A stretch of 64,000 bases of DNA from Aedoeadaptatus ivorii (GTDB taxonomy: Bacteria > Bacillota > Clostridia > Tissierellales > Peptoniphilaceae). The translations under genes were made by a program, and so were the position numbers. Location of the stretch: positions 522,001 through 586,000 of the forward strand of contig NZ_LR134523.1 in the NCBI RefSeq assembly GCF_900638585.1. Direction: 5' to 3'. The notes under the pieces are model-generated. The model was not told where the DNA came from. It was given only the letters and a program-made list of their open reading frames with translations, and made no database searches. How positions within the stretch are numbered: the first letter of the stretch is position 1; each line of letters starts with the position of its first letter. This document shows positions 32,421-39,760 of this stretch, piece after piece.

Positions 32421-33680
32421 ATGGACAAAAAAACAATCGATTTTATAGAGAGCCTCTCCGGGGACTATGCGGAGGATCTGAACCGCATATCCGACGAAGT
32501 GGAGCGACTCCACGCCGCCGGGGAGACCGAGCGCGCCGAAGCCCTACTGGAATACGGCAAGCGTCGCATACGAGAAAGGGACGCCGGAGAAGAGGAGTTT
32601 CGAAGCGTAGCGGCATCCGAAGGGGATCTCGGCCGCTTTTACATCCTGTTGGAAGGCGTCTTTGAAAAGATTTTACAAGAAGATTTTGCTGCGGCCGACG
32701 CGATTGCAGAAACCATCGCCGAAGAATCGCCGGTGATTGCCGTCGCGCTGGCGGCATTGGAAGACGACGAGCCGCTGCGTTCCTTTCAATCTTTGGTCGA
32801 AGAAGTGTTATACCGCGTGGCGCATACGGACGAGAGCGTGCCTATCGCGGGCCCCGAGATCGAAATCTATTTGAGCGTGCGGGGCGGTTTGGCGCTGGAG
32901 CTGAAGGCCTTTGACCGGGCGGAGCGCTATTTGAACGACGCGCTGGCGGTCAATCCCGCATCGGTCACCAATAGGCTGACGCTTTCGAAGCTGTATCGCA
33001 TGACCGGCCGAGAGGACGAAGCGAAGGCGATGAATCGAAAGGCATTTCAAAACGCCTACCGCGCCGCCGACTTCGCCGAATGTTTTGCCAACGAAGGCTA
33101 TTTCCTCTATAAAGAGGGCCGCGCGAATTTGGCCCTCGCCTGTTCGATGATCGCGCTGGATTACGACGAAGAAAATAGCGAGGCGGAGGGCAATCTCATC
33201 CTCCTGCGCCAAAAATATCCGGAGGTAGAGCCGGCGTCGGAAGACGAATTTGCCGACTATCTGCAGGCGAATGGGATTACCGGCACCCTATCGGAGGGGC
33301 GTGCGGAGATCCTCAAAAAGCTCGCCGAGCGCGCGGAATCCGACGAAAATTATGAACTCGCCGCCGATATCTGGATCGATCTGGAAACCATCCTCGGAGA
33401 CGATGCGATCCACGAACATATTCACGAACTGATGCACAAGATGGAGCAAGCCCCCTCTATCTTTGCAGGCGATGCGGACGGCGGCTCCTGTGGCCATCAC
33501 GACGAAGGGCACCATCATGCGTGCCGCCACGGGGAAGGCCATCACCACGGGAAAGGGCATCATGCGTGCCGCCACGGGGAAGGCCATCATCATGGGGAAG
33601 GACATCACGGTTGTCGCCACAGCGAGGATTCGAAAAAGGGCGACTGCTGCGGCGGCGAATGCGATTCCGAGAACGTATAG
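32421..33680 (+). CDS. TPR-repeat protein with C-terminal His/Cys-rich metal-binding tail
   Basis: 419 aa, SD AGGAGG. The first 345 or so residues are helical with tetratricopeptide-like repeats (RAERYLNDALAVNPASVTNRLTLSKLYRMTGRED; ANLALACSMIALDYDEENSEAEGNLILLRQKYPE), acidic overall. From about residue 353 the chain becomes extremely His-rich with a 15-residue unit (HHACRHGEGHHHGKG) repeated, then a CCGGEC cluster at the end. The tail should bind zinc, nickel or copper; whether it stores, buffers or delivers metal is not known. Cytoplasmic (no signal peptide). I do not recognise a named family for the whole protein. Confidence 0.8.
   Translation: MDKKTIDFIESLSGDYAEDLNRISDEVERLHAAGETERAEALLEYGKRRIRERDAGEEEFRSVAASEGDLGRFYILLEGVFEKILQEDFAAADAIAETIAEESPVIAVALAALEDDEPLRSFQSLVEEVLYRVAHTDESVPIAGPEIEIYLSVRGGLALELKAFDRAERYLNDALAVNPASVTNRLTLSKLYRMTGREDEAKAMNRKAFQNAYRAADFAECFANEGYFLYKEGRANLALACSMIALDYDEENSEAEGNLILLRQKYPEVEPASEDEFADYLQANGITGTLSEGRAEILKKLAERAESDENYELAADIWIDLETILGDDAIHEHIHELMHKMEQAPSIFAGDADGGSCGHHDEGHHHACRHGEGHHHGKGHHACRHGEGHHHGEGHHGCRHSEDSKKGDCCGGECDSENV
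33513..33624 (+). repeat. 45-bp in-frame tandem repeat encoding the His/Cys tail
   Basis: Two nearly identical 45-base units starting at 33513 and 33558 (each beginning CATCATGCGTGCCGCCACGG) and a shorter diverged third copy from 33603. The unit is a multiple of three, so copy-number change keeps the frame. Confidence 0.85.
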
Positions 33681-33773
33681 ATATGCACATCCGCCGTCTT
33701 CCTTTATAGAATATGGCGCATGCGATCGTATATATTAGATCATAAGTTTGTAAAATCGAGATCAGGATATAAG

Positions 33774-33803
33774 AAAAGGCAGGTCAATTTTGACCTGCCT
33801 TTT
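33774..33803. terminator. Bidirectional terminator between the TPR gene and nfnB
   Basis: AAAAGGCAGGTCA / TGACCTGCCTTTT perfect hairpin. The 90 bases before it hold no other feature I can support. Confidence 0.85.
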
Positions 33804-33815
33804 GCCGTCCTGTGA

Positions 33816-35204
33816 TTATTCACCGAATTTTTCTTTGATGTATTTGTCGATGCCTTCTGCGGCTTGTTTGCCCGCGCCCATGGCGAGGATAACCGTCGCC
33901 GCACCGGTGACGGCGTCGCCGCCGGCGAAAATATCATCGACGGAACTTTGTCCCAATTCGTCGACGATAATGCCTTCGCGTTTATTGGTTTCGATATCGG
34001 GGTTGGTCGAGGTGATCAAGGGGTTGGGGTTGGTACCCAGCGCCATGATGACGGTGTCGACTTCCAATTCGTAGTCCTGTCCTTCGAGAGGGATGGGGCG
34101 TCTTCTGCCGGATTCGTCGGGTTCTCCCAATTCCATGGGACGCACCGTCATGCTCTTGACCCAGCCGTCTTCGTCGGCGTGGATTTCTACGGGGCTGGCG
34201 AGGAAGCGGAATTCGATGCCCTCTTCCATGGCGTGGTGCACTTCTTCCAGACGAGCGGGGAGTTCTTCCTGCGTTCTTCGGTAGACGACGGTGACGTCTG
34301 CGCCCAATCGCTTGGCGACGCGGGCCGCGTCCATGGCGACATTGCCGCCGCCGATGATGGCGGTCTTTCGGCCGGCGATAATCGGGGTGTCGTAGCCGGC
34401 TTCGTAGGCGTGCATCAGATTGGTACGGGTGAGGAACTCGTTGGCGGAGAATACGCCGTTGTAGTTTTCACCGGGGATATTCATAAAGCGAGGGAGTCCG
34501 GCGCCGGTTCCCAAGAAGATCGCATCGTAGCCTTCGAGGCGAATGCCGTCTACGGACATGGTGCGGCCGACGATGGTGTTGGTTTCGAATTTGACCCCGA
34601 GGTCCTTCAGTTTTTGGACTTCGCTGTCGACGACCTTGTCGGGCAGACGGAATTGGGGAATGCCGTAGACCAATACGCCGCCGGCGTTTTGCAGAGATTC
34701 AAATACGGTGACGTCGTAGCCTTTTTTCACGAGTTCGCCGGCGACGGTAATGCCCGCGGGGCCCGCGCCGACCACGGCGACTTTGTGGTCGTTGGGAGCT
34801 TCGACTTCCATGGTCTGAATATTATTTTCACGGGCGTAGTCGGCGGCAAAGCGTTCCAATTTGCCGATACTGATCGCATCGCCTTTGTTTTTCAATACGC
34901 AGTGCATTTCGCATTGGCTTTCCTGAGGACATACCCGTCCGCATACGCCGGGGAGGGCGGTGTACTTGGATAATTCCCTGGCGGCCTGTTCGTGATTGCC
35001 TTCGGAGATTTCGTGGATAAAGGCGGGAATGTCAATGGAAACCGGGCATCCGGTGCGACATTGGGGATTTTTACAGTTCAGGCAGCGTTTTGCCTCGGTC
35101 ATCGCCTCTTCTTCGTTGTATCCGTAGCAAACCTCTTCAAAGTTTTTGTTTCTCTTGTCGGGTTCCTGTTCCCGTACGGGAACTCTCTTAAAGCGATCCA
35201 TCAT
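33816..35204 (-). CDS. nfnB: NADPH-dependent ferredoxin:NAD+ transhydrogenase, large subunit (NfnB)
   Basis: Flavin-based electron-bifurcating transhydrogenase subunit that couples NADPH, NAD and ferredoxin pools. The 462-aa protein has N-terminal cysteine motifs for two [4Fe-4S] clusters (RCLNCKNPQCRTGCP; GVCGRVCPQESQCEMHC), then FAD- and NADPH-binding Rossmann motifs (VAVVGAGPAGITVAGEL; TAIIGGGNVAMDAARVA) and the C-terminal IFAGGDAVTGAATVI. The ATG at 35204 overlaps the nfnA stop (ATGA) and follows GGAGG; the much longer frame is spurious. GltD-like glutamate synthase small subunits look similar, but the partner gene settles it. Confidence 0.9.
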   Translation of the reverse strand: MMDRFKRVPVREQEPDKRNKNFEEVCYGYNEEEAMTEAKRCLNCKNPQCRTGCPVSIDIPAFIHEISEGNHEQAARELSKYTALPGVCGRVCPQESQCEMHCVLKNKGDAISIGKLERFAADYARENNIQTMEVEAPNDHKVAVVGAGPAGITVAGELVKKGYDVTVFESLQNAGGVLVYGIPQFRLPDKVVDSEVQKLKDLGVKFETNTIVGRTMSVDGIRLEGYDAIFLGTGAGLPRFMNIPGENYNGVFSANEFLTRTNLMHAYEAGYDTPIIAGRKTAIIGGGNVAMDAARVAKRLGADVTVVYRRTQEELPARLEEVHHAMEEGIEFRFLASPVEIHADEDGWVKSMTVRPMELGEPDESGRRRPIPLEGQDYELEVDTVIMALGTNPNPLITSTNPDIETNKREGIIVDELGQSSVDDIFAGGDAVTGAATVILAMGAGKQAAEGIDKYIKEKFGE

Positions 35205-36049
35205 GCATTCCTCCAAACTTGTTGGCCTTTCGTCTTTTCCACGTCGATATATTGTCTTTGCCGCTTCATCGCCAAATCGAAGTCTACCTTGTGGCCGTCG
35301 AATTCCGGGCCGTGTACGCAGGCAAATTTCGTCTCGCCGTCGATCATAATTCGGCAGGCGCCGCACATGCCGGTGCCGTCGACCATGATCGGGTTCAAAG
35401 ATACGATGGTGTGCAGATCGTATTTCTTCGTGGTGAGGCAGACGAACTTCATCATAATCATCGGTCCGATGGCGACGCATACGTCGTATTCGTTGCCTTC
35501 GGCGATCAATTCGTCGATCTTTTCGGTGACCATGCCCTTAAAGCCGTAGCTGCCGTCGTCGGTACACACATAGAGATTGCAGTCCAGATCTTTGAATTCT
35601 TCTTCGTAGATGACCGCGTCTTTGTTCTTAAAGCCGATAATGACATCGCAACGGATGCCGCGTTCGGAGAAATAGCGAACTTGGGGATACACCGGGGCGG
35701 CGCCGATGCCGCCGCCGACAAATAAGTACTTTTTCGTCTTGAGCTCTTCATCGTCGATATGGATAAATTCCGAGGGAACGCCTAACGGGCCGACGAAGTC
35801 CTTCAGATGATCGCCGACTTCCTTGGAAGCGAGCTTTTTCGTGGAGGGACCGGTGGCCTGCACGACGAGGTCGACCCAGCCTTCTTTGCGGTCGAAGTTG
35901 GCGATGGTGAGGGGAACTCTCTCGGCCGTCTTGTCTGCGATAACGATTACAAACTGTCCGGGTTGTGCCGCTTTGGCGACGCGGGGGGCGTCGATGCGCA
36001 ACAGAAACACATTTGGCGCCAAGTCTTTCTTTTCTTGAATCTTAAACAT
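35201..36049 (-). CDS. nfnA: NADPH-dependent ferredoxin:NAD+ transhydrogenase, small subunit (NfnA)
   Basis: 282 aa. An N-terminal FAD-binding ferredoxin-reductase domain (ERVPLTIANFD), an NAD-binding domain (LFVGGGIGAAPVYPQV) and a C-terminal [2Fe-2S] site DGTGMCGACRIMIDGETKFAC with the C-x2-C-x11-C spacing match NfnA/SudB. It overlaps nfnB by four bases and heads the operon. Pyrimidine-type PyrK proteins are related but shorter in this context and not paired with a GltD-like subunit. SD GGGAGG before ATG. Confidence 0.9.
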   Translation of the reverse strand: MFKIQEKKDLAPNVFLLRIDAPRVAKAAQPGQFVIVIADKTAERVPLTIANFDRKEGWVDLVVQATGPSTKKLASKEVGDHLKDFVGPLGVPSEFIHIDDEELKTKKYLFVGGGIGAAPVYPQVRYFSERGIRCDVIIGFKNKDAVIYEEEFKDLDCNLYVCTDDGSYGFKGMVTEKIDELIAEGNEYDVCVAIGPMIMMKFVCLTTKKYDLHTIVSLNPIMVDGTGMCGACRIMIDGETKFACVHGPEFDGHKVDFDLAMKRQRQYIDVEKTKGQQVWRNA

Positions 36050-36079
36050 ATTTTCCTCCCATATATTCTCCTTTTCTCC

Positions 36080-36108
36080 ATTATAATAGATAGGGAGAAG
36101 AATTTCTA
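36080..36108 (-). promoter_or_regulatory. Promoter of nfnA-nfnB
   Basis: Minus strand: TAGAAA (36108-36103), 17-bp spacer, TATAAT (36085-36080), 30 bases before the nfnA ATG. Confidence 0.65.
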
Positions 36109-36154
36109 CCGATTAGTGAAAATATTATCGAAATATGAAAACCTATTCTCGCCC

Positions 36155-36183
36155 TTGATTCCGACCATCAAGTGGCGTAAACT
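36155..36183 (+). promoter_or_regulatory. Promoter of thrC-thrB
   Basis: TTGATT (36155-36160), 17-bp spacer, TAAACT (36178-36183). No leader peptide or attenuator was found before thrC. Confidence 0.55.
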
Positions 36184-36228
36184 GTTTTCTAATAAATTAA
36201 GAAAGGCATTGAACGAGAGGAGAGAGCG

Positions 36229-37665
36229 ATGCAGTATTATTCCACCCGAGACCGATCCCAAATCGCAGACGAGAAAGAGGCGATTTTTCGCGGTCCCGCG
36301 CCCGACGGCGGGCTCTATGTGCCCGAAACCCTGCCGAAGTTTTCCTATGCGGATTTTCTTGACGCGCCGTACCCGGCGCTCGCCGCGGCGGTGCTCGCGC
36401 AGTTTTTCCCGGCTTTCGATTACGATGCGCTAAGTTTCTGGACGCAGGCGGCCTATGGCGATTTTCGCACGCCCGGCGTCGTGGGGTTTTGCGATCTCGG
36501 CGAATGTACGGTGGCGGAGCTCTTTCACGGGCCCACGGCGGCGTTTAAGGACTTCGCCCTTCAGATGCTGCCCCGCTTGATGTCCGCCTCGGCAGAGGGG
36601 CGCCGGGTGCGCATCCTTACCGCCACCAGCGGCGACACGGGAAAGGCCGCTTTGGCGGGATTTCAAGACGTGGAAAACACCGATATTTTCGTATTTTATC
36701 CGGCGGGCGGGGTAAGCCCCATGCAGATGCGGCAGATGGCGACGCAGCAAGGGAAGAATGTACACGTCTATGCCGTGCGGGGCAATTTCGACGACGCCCA
36801 GCGCACGGTCAAGGAGATCTTCGCCGACGAAGGAATTCGGCGCCGAGGAGAAGAAGCGGGGATCGCGTTTTCCTCGGCGAATTCCATCAATATCGGCCGA
36901 TTGGTGCCGCAGATCGTCTACTATATCTACTCGTACTTGGAACTGGTGCGCCGCGGCACGATCGAGATGGGAGAGAAGGTGGATGTGGCGGTGCCCACGG
37001 GAAACTTCGGCAATATTTTGGCGGCCATGTACGCAAAGGAGATGTCTCTGCCCATCGGAGATTTTATCTGCGCCTCCAATCGAAACAATGTACTTACCGA
37101 TTTTATTCGCACGGGCGTTTACGATGCGAATCGCCCCTTTTACAAGACGACTTCGCCGTCGATGGATATTCTGGTGGCGAGCAATATAGAGCGGTATCTG
37201 CACCGCATACTCGGTAGGGACTACAAGATCCGCGAGCGGATCGACGCCCTGAAAGAGGCGGGGAAATATAGCGTACCCATAGACGCGATTCGCCGCTCTA
37301 AGCTGGTCGGCTACTGGTCCGGTGATGCGGAGGCGGAGGCGCGAATTCGCGAGGTCTTTGAGAGGGACGGTTATTTGATGGATCCCCATACCGCCGTGGC
37401 CTACGACGGGATGAAAAAGCACGGTGCCGCGCGCCACGTGTTGGTAATGGCGACGGCGAGTCCCTATAAATTCCCCGACACCGTAGCGCGAGCTCTGGGC
37501 ATCGACGAAGACGACGAGCGCGCGCAACTGGAAAAGATCGAAGCGCTAAGCGGCGTCCCGATCCCCGCGCCCTTGGCGGCGGTCTTCGACCTGCCCCTGC
37601 GCTTTGAAGATACGATCGATGTAGAGGAAATGCGTACAGTCGTACAGGAGGGTTTTTATGATTGA
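36229..37665 (+). CDS. thrC: Threonine synthase
   Basis: PLP enzyme converting O-phosphohomoserine to threonine. The 478-aa protein belongs to the longer form (N-terminal MQYYSTRD and GLYVPE), with the cofactor lysine in GPTAAFKDFA, the TATSGDTGKAAL loop, FSSANSINIGRLVPQ and VPTGNFGN. SD AGAGGAG. It overlaps thrB by eight bases, so kinase and synthase are coupled. Confidence 0.96.
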   Translation: MQYYSTRDRSQIADEKEAIFRGPAPDGGLYVPETLPKFSYADFLDAPYPALAAAVLAQFFPAFDYDALSFWTQAAYGDFRTPGVVGFCDLGECTVAELFHGPTAAFKDFALQMLPRLMSASAEGRRVRILTATSGDTGKAALAGFQDVENTDIFVFYPAGGVSPMQMRQMATQQGKNVHVYAVRGNFDDAQRTVKEIFADEGIRRRGEEAGIAFSSANSINIGRLVPQIVYYIYSYLELVRRGTIEMGEKVDVAVPTGNFGNILAAMYAKEMSLPIGDFICASNRNNVLTDFIRTGVYDANRPFYKTTSPSMDILVASNIERYLHRILGRDYKIRERIDALKEAGKYSVPIDAIRRSKLVGYWSGDAEAEARIREVFERDGYLMDPHTAVAYDGMKKHGAARHVLVMATASPYKFPDTVARALGIDEDDERAQLEKIEALSGVPIPAPLAAVFDLPLRFEDTIDVEEMRTVVQEGFYD

Positions 37666-38518
37666 GGTAAGGGTGCCGGCGACGACGGCAAATATGGGGC
37701 CGGGTTTCGACGTGATCGGCATGGCGCTAAATCTACACAATACCTTTACGTTTTCTATGGACGGCGGCGAAGTGGATCGGGATTCGATGATCTACCGTAG
37801 CGCCGAGGTCGTATTTCGACGGGCCAAGCGGCCGATGGACGGCTTTGTCTATGCGGTAGAAGCCGAGGTGCCCATGGCGCGGGGGCTGGGAAGCAGCGCC
37901 ACCTGCATCGTGGGCGGTATGGCGGGGGCGAACGCGCTTTTGGGCTCTCCCTTTTCTCGCGACGAGATCCTCGAGATGGCGTCGGATTTCGAGGGGCATC
38001 CGGACAATGTGGCACCGGCGTTGTTGGGCGGCTGTGTCGTAAGCGCCCCCGGACCGGACGGGGTGTTTTACCGCAAACTGAAGCGGGCGTCGGACTTTAC
38101 GCCCATCGTCGCCATTCCGGATTTCGATCTGTCGACGGAGAAGGCGCGGGCGGCGCTCCCCGAGGCGTTGGCCTATGGCGATTGCGTCTATAATATCGGC
38201 AATATGGCGTTTTTGGTCTACGGCTTGGAGACCGGAGATTTCGAGGCGCTCCTACGGGGTGCGGGCGATCGCATCCACCAGCCTTACCGGGGGCCGCTGA
38301 TTCAAGGCTATGATGCCATGGCGGCGATCGAAGAGACGAAAAAAGGGAAAATGCTGATCAGCGGTGCCGGTCCGACGCTTCTGTTTTTGACCGCGGCGAC
38401 CGAGGACGCGGAAGCGATTCAAAGCGCATGGGAGCGCATTGCCGCTCCCCTCGATGCGCATTGGGAGATCCGCACCCTCGCGGTGGACGATGCCGGCGCC
38501 GTCGTTCGGAAGATCTAA
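37658..38518 (+). CDS. thrB: Homoserine kinase
   Basis: GHMP kinase that phosphorylates homoserine. The 286-aa protein has the ATP-binding PMARGLGSSATCIVGG, the N-terminal VPATTANMGPGFDVIGMAL and the C-terminal GKMLISGAGPTLLFL, all typical. The SD CAGGAGG lies inside thrC. No hom or asd gene is beside the pair. Confidence 0.96.
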   Translation: MIEVRVPATTANMGPGFDVIGMALNLHNTFTFSMDGGEVDRDSMIYRSAEVVFRRAKRPMDGFVYAVEAEVPMARGLGSSATCIVGGMAGANALLGSPFSRDEILEMASDFEGHPDNVAPALLGGCVVSAPGPDGVFYRKLKRASDFTPIVAIPDFDLSTEKARAALPEALAYGDCVYNIGNMAFLVYGLETGDFEALLRGAGDRIHQPYRGPLIQGYDAMAAIEETKKGKMLISGAGPTLLFLTAATEDAEAIQSAWERIAAPLDAHWEIRTLAVDDAGAVVRKI

Positions 38519-38526
38519 AACGGGCA

Positions 38527-38556
38527 CAAAAAAATCGGCCGAATAGCCGATTTTTT
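38527..38556. terminator. Bidirectional terminator between thrB and the AlaX-like gene
   Basis: AAAAAATCGGC CGAATA GCCGATTTTTT hairpin; its right end reaches the stop codon of the minus-strand gene. Confidence 0.85.
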
Positions 38557-39697
38557 ATTGCGCCGATGCCAGTTCGCTTTGGATTCGCATCAAAAATGCC
38601 TCCATAATATGCGCCATATCGCGATAGGCGACATTTAATTGGACGCGGTACATATTGCCCGTGCCGTCGATGCCGTCTCTTTCTTTTTCCAGATCGTTTA
38701 AGATCTTCTTCAGATCCACATGGGTATCCTGACTGCGGATCACGTGGATCTGAGCCTCGCTGCCGTTGGGAATGCCGTAAATCTGTACGGTGCGGGGTTT
38801 TCTTTGGATGGCGCCGGTCAAATTTTTGAAGTTCTTAAAATTGATGTTTTCGAGGGTCAGATAGATATAGCCGTAGCCGTTGATGCTCCGGCGGCGGTCC
38901 ATAAATTCCTGTACCTGCTCCAGTCCGAGGCGGGATTCCAGTTCCTGTTTTTCCTGCTTTAGGGTGTCGATCTGTCCCTGTAATTTTTTGACCGCCTGCC
39001 AAATGCCGGCGGGGGCGTCTTCCTTAAGATATAAGGACAGATTGTTTTTCAGGTAGCGATGCTTCCGATAGTCCTCGAGCGCTTCCGCGCCGCAGAGGAA
39101 ATAGAGGCGAATGCCGTCTTCGGTTTTTTCGGCATCGGTGATCGCAAAGAGCGCCAACTCGCCGGTGGCGCTCGGTGCGGGGGCATAGGAGACTGCGGAT
39201 TCTACGCCCGAGACCGAGAGCTTTCCGTCTTTTTCTACTACGGGCAGATTCGATTCGATCAGGTGATTGACCAGGTTTTCCAGCTTTTCCAAGGTCATAA
39301 AGCCCACATCTTGGGTATCAACCAGAAGATAGCATTTGTCTTCGGTTTCGGCGCCCAGCACGTCCGCGTGCAGCAGCGTCGCCGCCGCATCGGCAAAGAG
39401 GATGCGTGCCAAATTGTTCTGCATATTCTGCAGTCTGCGGGACCAATCTATGGACAAAGTTCCCGTCTCGCCGGCGGAGATGTCCTTTATGCGGTATTGA
39501 ATCCTGCCGTTTTCATCGACGGAGTACGAGATGGGTTTATCGTTATAATAGGCGAGATCGCCGCGGGTATAGCCCTCCACCGGGGGTTGAACGATGCTGT
39601 CTTCCAGTAAAAAGTGCTCATATCCCTTGCTATGTACCGTCGGGGGGATGGTGATTTCCATCTTCTTCCGATAGGGATCGGTCATATATAATGCCAT
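38555..39697 (-). CDS. Degenerate AlaX-like (alanyl-tRNA editing homologue) with DHHA1-like C-terminus
   Basis: 380 aa, SD AAGGAGG. The layout follows long AlaX editing proteins: N-terminal beta-barrel part (LEDSIVQPPVEGYTRGDL), a segment SIDWSRRLQNMQNNLAR where AlaX has DW.RR...HTxQH, a GIRLYFLCGAEALEDY stretch, a coiled-coil of about residues 240-275 and a DHHA1-like end. The zinc ligands are missing: HxxxH is replaced by NNLAR, and no CxxxH occurs before GIRLYF. It is therefore unlikely to deacylate mischarged tRNA in the usual way. Family assignment is from pattern only; function unknown. Confidence 0.6.
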   Translation of the reverse strand: MALYMTDPYRKKMEITIPPTVHSKGYEHFLLEDSIVQPPVEGYTRGDLAYYNDKPISYSVDENGRIQYRIKDISAGETGTLSIDWSRRLQNMQNNLARILFADAAATLLHADVLGAETEDKCYLLVDTQDVGFMTLEKLENLVNHLIESNLPVVEKDGKLSVSGVESAVSYAPAPSATGELALFAITDAEKTEDGIRLYFLCGAEALEDYRKHRYLKNNLSLYLKEDAPAGIWQAVKKLQGQIDTLKQEKQELESRLGLEQVQEFMDRRRSINGYGYIYLTLENINFKNFKNLTGAIQRKPRTVQIYGIPNGSEAQIHVIRSQDTHVDLKKILNDLEKERDGIDGTGNMYRVQLNVAYRDMAHIMEAFLMRIQSELASAQ

Positions 39698-39723
39698 AGA
39701 TGCCTCCTTCGCAGTTTTCCTCT

Positions 39724-39732
39724 ATTTTAACA
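39724..39732 (-). promoter_or_regulatory. Possible extended -10 promoter of the AlaX-like gene
   Basis: Minus strand TGtTAAAAT (hexamer 39729-39724), 26 bases before the start; no -35 seen. Confidence 0.4.
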
Positions 39733-39760
39733 CAAATACTCGGTTTAGGAGAGTGTAGCC

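Noticed and set aside
33513-33624. Short regularly spaced repeats suggesting a CRISPR-like array
   Set aside because: The repeats are 45 bases, contiguous, in frame and code for the His/Cys tail; there are no spacers and no cas genes.
33864-34973. Long plus-strand open frame opposite nfnB
   Set aside because: It mirrors nfnB, which has clear cofactor motifs; such antisense frames occur opposite many genes here because of the codon and base composition.
36080-36087. A second promoter facing thrC, because ATTATAAT reads as -10 on both strands
   Set aside because: No -35 at the right distance on the plus strand; the promoter at 36155-36183 is better placed.
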